Below are positions 16,461-25,126 of a DNA stretch of 64,000 bases, one piece after another; the first letter of the stretch is position 1, and each line of letters starts with the position of its first letter. The DNA comes from Limiplasma sp031549415 (GTDB taxonomy: Bacteria > Bacillota > Clostridia > Christensenellales > Aristaeellaceae). Below the pieces are notes generated by a model that saw only the letters and a list, made by a program, of their open reading frames with translations, was not told the origin of the DNA and did not search any database. The stretch covers positions 1 to 64,000 of the forward strand of contig JAVBPU010000020.1 of the NCBI GenBank assembly GCA_031549415.1, in the 5' to 3' direction. The position numbers and the translations under genes were made by a program.

Positions 16461-16500
16461 CGTTTCAATGATGCCGCCCTAAGGAATCCAGCCGCCTATA

Positions 16501-16529
16501 TTGGCAGAGACGGCGGATGGTGCTATAAT
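16501..16529 (+). promoter_or_regulatory. Sigma-A promoter of pgsA
   Basis: TTGGCA (16501-16506), 17-bp spacer, TATAAT (16524-16529), about 40 bp upstream of the pgsA start. Confidence 0.75.
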
Positions 16530-16566
16530 AGAAAAGCTATTTGCCCAATAAAGAGGAGGTTTTGCC

Positions 16567-17187
16567 ATGCGTCTGGGGGAATACGTCAAAAAAAACGCCA
16601 ACATTCCCAACCTTCTCACGTTGCTGCGCCTTGCGTTGGTGCCTGTGTACGTGGTGTTATTCGCCCAGGGGAGGAAGTACCCGGCTTTGGTCGTGTTCCT
16701 GGCGGCTTGCTTCACCGACCTGTTAGACGGTTTTTTGGCGCGGAAGCTGCACCAGATCACGGATTTTGGAAAGCTGGTGGACCCCTTTGCCGATAAGGTG
16801 ATGGTGCTGACCGCCATGTTCTCCATGGCCATTGGCAATGCCGCCATCCCCGCAGTGATTCCCTGGGCCGCCGTGATCATCCTTCTGCTGAAAGAGGGCG
16901 TGATGGTGGTGGGCGGGCTGGTGATGCTAAGGCATCATATTGTGGTGTACAGCAATCTCGTTGGCAAGATCGCCCAGGTGTTGTTCATCGGCGCGTTGGT
17001 GGCCACCTATTTTCACGACCCGCTTACTGCGGCCTGCCCCACCTGGCCCATGAGCCCGGATCTGATCCTGATTTGGCTGGCAGTGGCCAACGCCCTGGGC
17101 GCCATGGTGTTTTATATTGTAGACAGCGTAAGGCAAGGGCGGGAGAGAGGCATCATCGGCCCTAAAGCCGCTGGCAAGAAGAGATAG
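16567..17187 (+). CDS. pgsA: CDP-diacylglycerol--glycerol-3-phosphate 3-phosphatidyltransferase
   Basis: A 206-aa membrane enzyme making phosphatidylglycerophosphate, the first step to phosphatidylglycerol and cardiolipin. The CDP-alcohol phosphotransferase signature DGx2ARx8Gx3Dx3D is complete, from D54-G55 through A58-R59, G68, D72 and D76. Several hydrophobic helices surround it, and the N-terminal NIPNLLTLLR segment is typical. ATG at 16567 follows AGAGGAGG. It has its own promoter and may lead the run of plus-strand genes to 20506. Confidence 0.95.
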   Translation: MRLGEYVKKNANIPNLLTLLRLALVPVYVVLFAQGRKYPALVVFLAACFTDLLDGFLARKLHQITDFGKLVDPFADKVMVLTAMFSMAIGNAAIPAVIPWAAVIILLLKEGVMVVGGLVMLRHHIVVYSNLVGKIAQVLFIGALVATYFHDPLTAACPTWPMSPDLILIWLAVANALGAMVFYIVDSVRQGRERGIIGPKAAGKKR

Positions 17188-17297
17188 GCGTTTTTACGCG
17201 CAAGCCATGATACTTTTCCGCTTCTGTTGGACATATTGAACCTAGGGCCGCCTTGATGAGTCGGCCAGGCGGTTCTCCGCCCATTGCAGGAGGTTGT

Positions 17298-18761
17298 ATG
17301 CGAAACCCCATTTTGATTTTGTGCGATGACATTGCCTTGGGCAGCCTGATAGCCCGCAGCCTGCGGTTGCAGCAGGTGTACGCTCGCCAGATGCCCCTTC
17401 ACAAACCGGTCCAGGAGATTTTGGCCCTGCAGCCGGCAGGCATCATCCTGGCGGCGCCTCAGGAAGGGGAGGCCGAGGTGCCGTCCTTTCCATTGCCATC
17501 CCTATTGACGGCTGGCATTCCGCTTTTTGCGCTGGGAAGCTTTGCGGCAGCCCTTTGCCTGCACTTTGGCGGAGGAGTGCCCCAGTGCCGGTCCGGCTCC
17601 CAAACGGTGACGCTGGGCATGGCGGCTCATCCCTTGCTGGCGGGCATGGCGGGAGGAGAGAGGGTTTTGCATGGGTTCCACTGCCTGAGCCTGCCGGAAA
17701 GCCTGGCCCTTTTGGCTACGGCCACAGAGCAACCCATTGGCTTTTTTCACGGGGAGCTTCCTTTGTATGCGTTGCAATACCCCATCGAACATAACGACCC
17801 GGACTCGGCCCAGCTGCTTTACAATTTTGCCACCCATTTGTGCGGAGCGCAGGCGGATTGGGATGAACATGCCATCATTCACCAGGCGGTGGAGGGCATC
17901 CGGAAGGCAGCCGGAGAAGGCCGGGTGCTTTGCGCCCTTTCCGGCGGGGTGGACAGCATGGTCAGCGCTAAGCTGGCCCGTCTGGCCGTGGGGGACCAAC
18001 TGCGTTGCATCGTTGTGGATACGGGCTTGCTGCGGGCTGGGGAGGCCCAGGAGGTGAAAACCGCTTGCCAGGAGACCCTGGGGCTTGAAGCGCTGGGCAT
18101 TGATGCCCAAGAGGCTTTTTTGCGCGCCATGGCGGGTATTTCCGGCGCTCAGGACAAAGAGCGCATCACCATGACTTTGCTGCGGCAGGTGTTTCGCAAA
18201 CAGTTGGCTGATGACCCCTCCATCAAAGTGCTGGTGCTGGGCACCAACTTTCATGATGTGCTCCGCGGTTCCATCCCGGCGGATGCAGGCCCGGAAGGCC
18301 TTTTGGGGGACGCGGACTGCGAATTGGTGGAGCCGTTGCAGGATTTGTACAAAGAGGAAGTACGCCGCTTGGCGGAGGCCCTTTCTTTGCCGCCCGGGGT
18401 TGTGAACCGGCAGTCCTTCCCGGCCAGCGGGCTAGCCCTGCGGATCCTGGGAGAGGTCACCCAGGAACGGCTGGCGTGGCTCCGGGCGGCGGACGCTTTG
18501 TTCCTTCAAGAGTTGTATGAGGGCGGGCACGAAAAGCGCCTGTGGCAGTACTATGCCACGTTGCTGGAAGCCCCGGCGGAGCCCGGGACCTATGTGGTGG
18601 CGCTGCGCGCTTTGCAGGCGGCCCAAGAGAGGGCCTATGCGGCCCGCCTCCCCTATGATGTGCTGGAGAGGACCACCCAGAAAATTTTGCAAGAATTGCC
18701 TAAGGTCCGCCGGGTGATTTACGACCTGACCCCCAGCCTGCACGGTAGCGAGCAGGAATAA
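17298..18761 (+). CDS. GuaA-like PP-loop protein with degenerate glutaminase domain
   Basis: A 487-aa protein laid out like GMP synthase: class I glutaminase-like domain (1-190), PP-loop ATPase (about 205-370) and the C-terminal dimerisation domain. The ATP pyrophosphatase motif LSGGVDS near residue 215 and VVDTGLLR are intact. The glutaminase nucleophile is gone (PLFALGSFAAAL, Gly80 where GxCxG has Cys) and the active-site His of QFHPE is replaced (LQYPIEH). Hallmark XMP-site sequences are also altered: PFPGPGL reads SFPASGL and the usual KPPATIEWE C-terminus is LHGSEQE. It is therefore probably not a standard GMP synthase; it may use ammonia or another substrate. ATG at 17298 follows AGGAGG. 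It is followed by a dipeptidase gene 12 bp downstream. Confidence 0.8.
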   Translation: MRNPILILCDDIALGSLIARSLRLQQVYARQMPLHKPVQEILALQPAGIILAAPQEGEAEVPSFPLPSLLTAGIPLFALGSFAAALCLHFGGGVPQCRSGSQTVTLGMAAHPLLAGMAGGERVLHGFHCLSLPESLALLATATEQPIGFFHGELPLYALQYPIEHNDPDSAQLLYNFATHLCGAQADWDEHAIIHQAVEGIRKAAGEGRVLCALSGGVDSMVSAKLARLAVGDQLRCIVVDTGLLRAGEAQEVKTACQETLGLEALGIDAQEAFLRAMAGISGAQDKERITMTLLRQVFRKQLADDPSIKVLVLGTNFHDVLRGSIPADAGPEGLLGDADCELVEPLQDLYKEEVRRLAEALSLPPGVVNRQSFPASGLALRILGEVTQERLAWLRAADALFLQELYEGGHEKRLWQYYATLLEAPAEPGTYVVALRALQAAQERAYAARLPYDVLERTTQKILQELPKVRRVIYDLTPSLHGSEQE

Positions 18762-18773
18762 GGAGGCCGTCTC

Positions 18774-19718
18774 ATGCTGATTTGCGATACCCACGCGGAT
18801 ACCCTCTGGGCCTTGCAGGACCCGGAGCGCGACCGCGGCCTCCCTTTGCACATTACCAAGGAGCGGCTGCAAAGCGGGCAGGATGTGCGGGTGCAGGCGC
18901 TGGCCCTGTTCACCGGGCCCAGCGGCCTGAAGGGGGACCCGGACCTGGTTCGCAGAGAGCTTCGGGAGCTGTCCAAGCTCAAGGAAGCGGGCTGGCGGCA
19001 GATCTTCCACATCCAGGAAGCCCTGCCAGAGGCGCCCAATATTCTGCTGACCGTGGAGGGCGGTGAGGTCTTTCACGGAGGGCTGGAGGCGGTGGAGGCC
19101 TATGCCGCCCTGGGGGTGCGGATGGCCGCGCTGGTGTGGAACCATGAAAACCTGCTGGCCTACCCGGCAGTGAGTGGGTCTGTGCAGGGCCTGACGGCGT
19201 ATGGAAAAGAAGTGGTTCGCCGCATGCACGCGCTGGGCATGGCAGTGGACATTTCCCATTTGAACCCGGCGGGGGTGGAAAGCCTGTTGGCCTTGGGAGG
19301 GCCCGCCTATATGGCCTCCCATAGCTGCGCCTATGCCCTGTGCGCCCATCCCCGGAACCTGACGGACGATCAGCTGCGTACCCTCTTTGCCGTGGGCGGT
19401 TTTGTGGGGATCAATTTCTATCCCCGCTTTTTGCATTCTTCCGGTGTGGCCACTTTGGATACGGTGATTGACCACATAGCCTACCTGTGTGACCTGGGGG
19501 GAGAGACTTGCGTGGGCCTGGGGTCCGACTTTGACGGCATTGCGCAATGCCCGCGGGGGCTGGCCCACGGGGGGGAGATTCCGGCCTTGCTGGAGAGGAT
19601 GCGGCAGCGCGGCTTTGGGGAACGTTTGGTACGGGCCATTGCCGGGGAAAACTTCGCGGCCTATTTGGCAAGCATCACCCGGGCGGCCAAAGAAGGCCCC
19701 TTTGTTCTGCCCAAATAA
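18774..19718 (+). CDS. Membrane dipeptidase (peptidase family M19)
   Basis: A 314-aa zinc dipeptidase of the renal-dipeptidase family, hydrolysing dipeptides including D-amino-acid-containing ones. Metal ligands are present: His and Asp in CDTHADT (residues 4-10), the bridging Glu in TVEGGEVF, the His in DISHLNP and the His in ASHS; the substrate Arg in HPRNLTDDQL and the Asp in VGLGSDFDG are also there. There is no signal peptide, so it is probably cytosolic as in many Clostridia. ATG follows AAGGAGG. The 12-bp gap to the GuaA-like gene implies cotranscription. Confidence 0.92.
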   Translation: MLICDTHADTLWALQDPERDRGLPLHITKERLQSGQDVRVQALALFTGPSGLKGDPDLVRRELRELSKLKEAGWRQIFHIQEALPEAPNILLTVEGGEVFHGGLEAVEAYAALGVRMAALVWNHENLLAYPAVSGSVQGLTAYGKEVVRRMHALGMAVDISHLNPAGVESLLALGGPAYMASHSCAYALCAHPRNLTDDQLRTLFAVGGFVGINFYPRFLHSSGVATLDTVIDHIAYLCDLGGETCVGLGSDFDGIAQCPRGLAHGGEIPALLERMRQRGFGERLVRAIAGENFAAYLASITRAAKEGPFVLPK

Positions 19719-19747
19719 TCATACAAAAGCAAGAAGAAGGAGCCACA

Positions 19748-20506
19748 ATGATGGACACCCTGCAACTGACCCCGGAAAACATCGACAGGGAGCATATTTG
19801 TTGCGCCATCAGCGATAAAAAAGGCGATCCCTGCGTGGCCGCGAAGAAGGATTGGCTGAAAGGGCGCTTTGCGGAGGGGTTGGTGTTTCGTCGGCTGGAC
19901 GCCAGAGGGAAGGTGTTCATGGAGTATATCCCGGCGGAGATGGCCTGGGTCCCCATCCACGCGCCGGGCTATTTGTATATTGATTGCTTTTGGGTGTCCG
20001 GCCAGTACCAGGGGCAGGGGTATGCCAACCAACTGCTGGGCGCGGCCATGGCCGATGCCAAGGCCCAGGGCAAGGCAGGGCTGGTAGCCCTGTCCTCCCC
20101 AAAGAAAAAGCCCTTTCTGTCCGACCCTGGGTATCTGAAATACAAAGGTTTTCAGGTGGCGGACAGCGCCAAGCCTTACTTTGAATTGCTGTACTTGCCC
20201 CTGGAAGAGGAGTCGCAAAAGCCAACCTTTTTGCCCTGCGCCAAGGAAGGGAAGAATGGGACCCCTGGCATGGTGATCTATTATACCCATCAATGTCCCT
20301 TCACGGCCCTGTATGCGCCGAAGCTGCAGGCGGTGGCCCAGCGCATGGGACAGGAGCTGGCCTTGGTCCGCTTTGATACCCGGGAGGAGGCCCAGGCGGC
20401 ATTTTCGCCCTTCACCACCTACAGCTTCTTTGACCATGGGCAGTTTGTGACCCAGGAGATTTTTTCGGAAAAGAAAATGGAAAAATATCTGTCGGAGAGA
20501 GCGTAA
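19748..20506 (+). CDS. GNAT acetyltransferase with C-terminal YoaP domain
   Basis: A 252-aa protein. Residues ~10-150 are a GNAT fold with the acetyl-CoA loop in YQGQGYANQLLGAAM. The remainder (IYYTHQCPFTALYAP...VRFDTREEAQAAFSPFTTYSFFDHGQFVTQEI) matches the YoaP family C-terminal region, which resembles a thioredoxin-like domain. The acceptor substrate is unknown. ATG at 19748 (or 19751) follows AAGGAG. It is the last gene of the run and converges on gerAC. Confidence 0.83.
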   Translation: MMDTLQLTPENIDREHICCAISDKKGDPCVAAKKDWLKGRFAEGLVFRRLDARGKVFMEYIPAEMAWVPIHAPGYLYIDCFWVSGQYQGQGYANQLLGAAMADAKAQGKAGLVALSSPKKKPFLSDPGYLKYKGFQVADSAKPYFELLYLPLEEESQKPTFLPCAKEGKNGTPGMVIYYTHQCPFTALYAPKLQAVAQRMGQELALVRFDTREEAQAAFSPFTTYSFFDHGQFVTQEIFSEKKMEKYLSERA

Positions 20507-20520
20507 GAAAAAGAGCCCCT

Positions 20521-21645
20521 TTACAGTCCCACATACACGTCCGCCCCGGGGTACCGGTTGGTAAAGCCATAGGCTTCCCATTCTCCCAGGGTCCAAAAGG
20601 AGCGGGTGGACGCATTGCCAAAGCCGAAGGGATCGCTGCCCAAGGCCTGTAGTTTTTGCAAAAGGGCCGTCCCTTCATTGACAACGGTATCGTTCACATC
20701 TTCCGGCCTCAATAAAACTTGCAATTGCAGGTTTTCCCCCTGGATGGCGCATTGCAGCCTTCCCTTGGTTTTCAAATGATGAAAAATCACACATTCCCGG
20801 GGGGATAGGAAGCCCACCACCTTGCCCTCCCGAAGCGCCGCCGCGCCCATGATTTCCACCGGGTCGCCGCCCTCCGTCAGGGCCAAACCCGCCACATCGG
20901 TCATGTCCAGCGTGGGAATGCTTTTGGAAAATACGCTTTGGCTGCCCTGGTCCTTCTCATTGCCGCCGGAGCCGCCGCTGCTTCCGCTGCCCCCTTCGTT
21001 GCTTTCGGGGGCGCCTCCGGTGGACGGCTGCTTAGGCTCCCCCTCCAGGGCCGGGTTGATGGCGGCCAAGCCTAACAGCGGATCGTACCGGCCAGAGCCC
21101 AGGTATTGCATGCACGTGGACAAGGAACCCTTGGGCGAATACCCTTTGGAGATCAGGTTGTTCAGCAAGGTATCCAGATGGATGCTCAGCCGCATGGAGA
21201 AGGAAGATTTCTGGGCTTTCAGCACTTCCTTGGCGCTGCCCTCCACCACCAGCATATGGGCGGAGGAGCGAATGGAGGGGTAGCGGAAAAGTGTTTTGGC
21301 GATTTCGGTCAGGCTATATTGGGTTAGCAATTCGGTGGACAGAAAGCAGACGCGGAGCTGGGAAAAATTGGCGGGAAAGGGCAGCGTGGTTTCCAGCACA
21401 TGTAGCGCGTGGGCCAAATCATCCGATGTGCCGCCAAAGATCCGGTAGGCTTCTCCGCCCCCGGAGGTTTCGCCGCCGGCGGCCTTGCCCTCCGGGGCTT
21501 GCAGCGTCAGGCTGAACTGCCCGTCCTCCGCCAGGTCAATGGCCATGCAGATCACAAAAACCTGCCGGTCCGGCTCGGTGATTCCGCAGCTGCCTAACAG
21601 GGGAACCGCCAGGCAGAAAACCAGCAGAAGGATCAGGTTTTTCAT
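20521..21645 (-). CDS. Spore germination lipoprotein, Ger(x)C family
   Basis: A 374-aa lipoprotein, the C subunit of a GerA-type nutrient receptor in the spore inner membrane. The lipobox is LLGSC at residues 16-20. The family opening, DRQVFVICMAIDLAEDG, follows. A Gly/Ser-rich insertion (about residues 205-240) interrupts the middle and is longer than usual. ATG at 21645 overlaps the gerAB stop by 4 bp. Confidence 0.9.
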   Translation of the reverse strand: MKNLILLLVFCLAVPLLGSCGITEPDRQVFVICMAIDLAEDGQFSLTLQAPEGKAAGGETSGGGEAYRIFGGTSDDLAHALHVLETTLPFPANFSQLRVCFLSTELLTQYSLTEIAKTLFRYPSIRSSAHMLVVEGSAKEVLKAQKSSFSMRLSIHLDTLLNNLISKGYSPKGSLSTCMQYLGSGRYDPLLGLAAINPALEGEPKQPSTGGAPESNEGGSGSSGGSGGNEKDQGSQSVFSKSIPTLDMTDVAGLALTEGGDPVEIMGAAALREGKVVGFLSPRECVIFHHLKTKGRLQCAIQGENLQLQVLLRPEDVNDTVVNEGTALLQKLQALGSDPFGFGNASTRSFWTLGEWEAYGFTNRYPGADVYVGL

Positions 21646-22742
21646 GCTGGACGCTTCCTTTCTAATAAAAGCGTGGCAAGGCCCACCCCCAGGGAGAGGA
21701 GAAACCGGAAGGGAAGGAGGATTTGCAAAAAGGCCAGCGCACCCTCGGCGGGAAAAAAGGAAAAAACCAGAAAGGGCAGCAGATATAAAGCAATGGCCAG
21801 CGCCTTGGGGCAGCGGGGAATGGCTTCATCCAGCAAATGCAACGCACTGCTGCCGTTGCCGGCCAGGGCCGCGACAAGCAGAACCATCCAAAACACGATG
21901 GAGAACTGGAACGATAGCAGGTCGCTGCTGCGCCAGGTGAGAACGATCATTTTCTCCTTGGGCAGCAGGTGGTTGGCCGGCTGCCAAGTGCTGCACAAGC
22001 AAAGCCATAAGGCCCAGAGGCTGGCTAAGAGTATGGGCAGCAAGGTCCAGGGCAATGTGCTGGACCGCTTTTCTGGCGTGGGGAGGGGCGAGGCTTCCCT
22101 GGGCATAGAAAAAAGTAGGGACACGCCCCAGGCATTGCCAACGCCCGCCAAAGCGGAAAGGAGGGTGACCAGAGGCCCCTCACCCCAAAAGGGCCACAGA
22201 TGGTCCGGGTCTGGTTTTACGTCCATAAAGACAACGCCTACAAAGAGCACCAGCAAGAAAGACCGGATCTGGTTGATGCCAAAGGCCACCCCATGCTGGC
22301 CACTAAAGAGCAGGGTCATAAACAATAGCGCCGCTAGCCCCAGGCTTACGACATGGCTGGGCCAGCTGGGAAGCTGGAGCTGGCAGAACAGGGAAAGGGA
22401 CATCAGCAGGACGCAGCCGTCCAGTAGCAAGCAAGGCAACAGCAAAAGTCGAAGCCGAAGGGCGGCCAGACTGGGGGTCCGCTGGGGCAGACCGCTCCAA
22501 ACCGCCCATAGGCCTAAACCTGGCAGGACTTGCAGGAAAAGGGCTTGCCAGGTGGTGAGGGACACATCCCCATATAGCCACAGAACAATCCACAGCAGCA
22601 GTTGGGCCAGCATTTGCACACAGACCATGAGGCGATAGGCCACACGGATGCTCTGCATCCGTTGCTGGGTCTCCTGGGTACGGTCCTTGACCGTATGCTG
22701 GGTCTGGGCAGAACGCCGCAGGAAGGAAACGACTTGGTTCAT
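21642..22742 (-). CDS. Spore germination permease, GerAB family (divergent)
   Basis: A 366-aa membrane protein with about ten hydrophobic helices, placed between the A and C subunit genes of a germination receptor, which identifies it as the ligand-binding B subunit of the amino acid permease-like GerAB family. Sequence similarity to textbook GerAB is weak by eye, so the call leans on context. I use ATG at 22742 because AGAGGTGAT fits the ribosome with 8 nt spacing; ATG at 22748 would lie inside that site. The N-terminus has an unusual polar extension of ~35 residues. Confidence 0.82.
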   Translation of the reverse strand: MNQVVSFLRRSAQTQHTVKDRTQETQQRMQSIRVAYRLMVCVQMLAQLLLWIVLWLYGDVSLTTWQALFLQVLPGLGLWAVWSGLPQRTPSLAALRLRLLLLPCLLLDGCVLLMSLSLFCQLQLPSWPSHVVSLGLAALLFMTLLFSGQHGVAFGINQIRSFLLVLFVGVVFMDVKPDPDHLWPFWGEGPLVTLLSALAGVGNAWGVSLLFSMPREASPLPTPEKRSSTLPWTLLPILLASLWALWLCLCSTWQPANHLLPKEKMIVLTWRSSDLLSFQFSIVFWMVLLVAALAGNGSSALHLLDEAIPRCPKALAIALYLLPFLVFSFFPAEGALAFLQILLPFRFLLSLGVGLATLLLERKRPA

Positions 22743-22747
22743 GGGCA

Positions 22748-24244
22748 TCACCTCTCTTTTTCGGGGAAAAAGCCCCGCATCCGGCCATGGGTACGCTGGG
22801 CCGTGGCAGGATTGGCAAAGTAGGAGCGCAGTTGTTGGCGAAAGATCGGTTTGCGCAGCAGCAGGTCCGGGTTATGCTCCCGGTGAGGGCTTTGGGGGGC
22901 TAAATAGGGATAGCCCAAGCTGGTCATCCCGGCGATGCGGCACAGGAACAGCAACGCACAAAAGAGCACGCCGCAAAGGCCCATCAGCCAGCCGGCCACT
23001 AGCAGGATCAACTGCATCATGCGAAAAGAGAACCCCGTGGCATAATTGGGAAAGGAATAGTTGCCCAGTCCGGAGAGGGCGACAATAATGATGAGCAATG
23101 GGCTAATGAGCGAAGCTTGCACAGCGGCGCTGCCCAAAATCAGCGCGCTGACCAAACCCAGGGAGGAGCCCATCATGCCGGGTACGCGCACATTGGCCTC
23201 GTTGATGAGGTTGAATATGACTTGCATCAGCAACGCCTCGCCAAAAAGGCTGATGGGCATAATGGTACGGCTTTCAATGATGCTGGTCAGGAGGGTCATG
23301 GGTAACGCGCTGGGATGATAAATGACAATGGTCACAAACAGGGCGGGAAAAAGCACCGTGCAAAAAATGCCGATGATGCGGATGAGCCGCATGAAGCTGC
23401 CTTGCTGCCACCGGCTGGAGGTATCGTCCGAGGCGTGAAAGATATGCCAAAAGCCCGTGGGCAGGGCAATGGCGCGGGGGCTTCCCTCCAAGAGCAGCAC
23501 GGCCTGGCCTTCCAGCAAAAAGCTGACCATCCGGTCCGGCCGCTCGCTGCCCACCACCTGGGGAAGCATCGCATTGGGGGAGTCCTCAATAAGCTGCTCC
23601 AGCATGCCGCTGGATTGCACAATGTCCACATCAATGCCGTCCAGGCGGCGTTGCAAGGCCTCCAAGGTTTCCTGCTTGCAAATGCCATCCATGTAACAAA
23701 GCGACACCTGGACTGGGATCAGCTTTCCAACGGTGAGATGCTTACAAATGAGCAGCGGGCTTTTGATTTTGCGGTGCAACAGGGTGAGGTTGTCCCGGAG
23801 GGACTCGTTAAAGGCCTCGTGGGGCCCGTCCACCACGCTTTCGCTGATGGGGGTGGACAAGGGGCGGTGCGCGGGGCTGCGCAGGTCCATCAACAGGCAA
23901 ACGGGCAGGGTATCCATCAGCAGCACGCAGTGGCCGCTCATCAGATCCTTGATGATTTGCTCCAAATCCTCACAGGCGCGCACGGAAGGGGTTTCCAGCA
24001 GTTTGTTCACAAGAAAGTCCAGGGCCTCTTTGCCGGCCATGGTTTCTTTACAGCGCAAAAGGGGGCGCAAAACATGCTCGCTCAGCAGCTGGCTGCTGCA
24101 GAGCCCTTCTATATATAACAGGCAGCAAGTCTGCCCAAGCGCCACAAAGCAGCGCTGCACAATGTCCCCGTTTTCGTCAAGGTTCAGGCGCTTGCGAAGC
24201 CATTGTATATTGCGTTCCAGGCTACGGGACAGGGCTTGGGGCAT
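22748..24244 (-). CDS. Spore germination protein, GerAA family
   Basis: A 498-aa A subunit of a GerA-type receptor, now understood in the family as an oligomeric ion channel opened by nutrient binding. The soluble N-terminal domain covers about 1-280, then membrane helices with family motifs such as ESRTIMPISLFGEALLMQ and NEANVRVPGMMG. ATG at 24244 (MPQALSRS) follows GGAGGTG; the longer frame to 24304 is not needed. A sigma-G-like promoter lies just upstream. Operon order is A, B, C with gaps of 5 nt or overlaps. Confidence 0.93.
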   Translation of the reverse strand: MPQALSRSLERNIQWLRKRLNLDENGDIVQRCFVALGQTCCLLYIEGLCSSQLLSEHVLRPLLRCKETMAGKEALDFLVNKLLETPSVRACEDLEQIIKDLMSGHCVLLMDTLPVCLLMDLRSPAHRPLSTPISESVVDGPHEAFNESLRDNLTLLHRKIKSPLLICKHLTVGKLIPVQVSLCYMDGICKQETLEALQRRLDGIDVDIVQSSGMLEQLIEDSPNAMLPQVVGSERPDRMVSFLLEGQAVLLLEGSPRAIALPTGFWHIFHASDDTSSRWQQGSFMRLIRIIGIFCTVLFPALFVTIVIYHPSALPMTLLTSIIESRTIMPISLFGEALLMQVIFNLINEANVRVPGMMGSSLGLVSALILGSAAVQASLISPLLIIIVALSGLGNYSFPNYATGFSFRMMQLILLVAGWLMGLCGVLFCALLFLCRIAGMTSLGYPYLAPQSPHREHNPDLLLRKPIFRQQLRSYFANPATAQRTHGRMRGFFPEKER

Positions 24245-24276
24245 ATCCACCTCCAACAAAAATAGGATTGCCTGGG

Positions 24277-24306
24277 TAGTATGCGTGCTTTGGGGGTTCA
24301 CCATGC
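24277..24306 (-). promoter_or_regulatory. Sigma-G-type forespore promoter of the ger operon
   Basis: On the minus strand GCATG (fits GHATR) is followed by exactly 18 nt and CATACTA (fits CATNNTA), about 33 nt upstream of the gerAA start. This matches the consensus used by the forespore sigma factor for germination receptor operons. Confidence 0.6.
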
Positions 24307-24364
24307 ATCTTCTGAAGAGGAAACGGCGGCGCGAAGGGCGCGCCCGGAGGATGGATCGAATGGG

Positions 24365-24393
24365 TTTTCAAAACGCAAGGTTCGTGTTATGAT
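24365..24393 (+). promoter_or_regulatory. Possible sigma-A promoter
   Basis: TTTTCA (24365-24370), 17-bp spacer, TATGAT (24388-24393), upstream of the exported protein at 24441. Confidence 0.4.
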
Positions 24394-24440
24394 GAGGGAA
24401 ATCTTCATTCTTTTTGTGAACCGTAAGGAGGCAACGATCC

Positions 24441-25088
24441 ATGAGGCAAGGGGCAAAGGCTTTTGGGCTGGCGTTCGTTTGTTGGGTGATGCTCTGCGGC
24501 GGGGCACGGGCCCAGGGAACCCTGCAGGAATTTGTCACAAAAGAAGGCGCACCCTGGCTCAGCAGCACGTTTCCCGCGGGTGTGGTCTGCGCCGCCCTTC
24601 CCCTGCAGGAAAAATTCACGGCTCCGGAGGGGATGGAGGCGTTGTATGATTGGATGCAGCAGGCAAATGAGACGTCGCAGGTATGGGTGGTTCGCATGCC
24701 CAAAGGGCGCGTGGTGGGCAGCGTGGCCCGCAGTGAGATCGGCGTACAGCTTACGGTGGAAGAACTGCTGGGGCTTTGGCCAGCTATGGTCACCACCCTT
24801 TCCAAGACCGCGCAGTATGTGAATGACCATGAGGATGGGGCCAAAGTGCTGCAGATGGCAGGCCGGGATTGGGTCCAGGTGAAAACCACAGCGGTGCTGG
24901 ACGGCGTGAAAATGCTGTCTGTGGACCTGACGGGCTATGTGAATTGCCAGGATGGAAACATGGTGGAAATATGGGTGGCAGGGCCTACCCGGGCCTCCTA
25001 CCGGTATGATGACAATGCGGCTGCGGAGTTACAAGAGGACCAAGCCACAGCGGAGGCCTGGCTGGAAAGCTTGCGGTTTGCGGAGTAG
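24441..25088 (+). CDS. Exported protein of unknown function
   Basis: A 215-aa protein with a signal peptide (MRQGAKAFGLAFVCWVMLCG, cleavage near ARAQ). The mature part has alternating beta-strand character and no motif I recognise. ATG at 24441 follows TAAGGAGG. It is followed by a glycosyltransferase gene 38 bp downstream on the same strand, which may be the same transcript. No function is proposed. Confidence 0.75.
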   Translation: MRQGAKAFGLAFVCWVMLCGGARAQGTLQEFVTKEGAPWLSSTFPAGVVCAALPLQEKFTAPEGMEALYDWMQQANETSQVWVVRMPKGRVVGSVARSEIGVQLTVEELLGLWPAMVTTLSKTAQYVNDHEDGAKVLQMAGRDWVQVKTTAVLDGVKMLSVDLTGYVNCQDGNMVEIWVAGPTRASYRYDDNAAAELQEDQATAEAWLESLRFAE

Positions 25089-25126
25089 CCCATACAAAAG
25101 CTTGGAAGAGGGGGCCGCTGATTTTC

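Noticed and set aside
17245..17290. Hammerhead-like TGATGAGTC followed by a stem
   Set aside because: The sequence TTGATGAGTCGGCC resembles the CUGAUGAG core, but the GAAA part and the third stem are missing.
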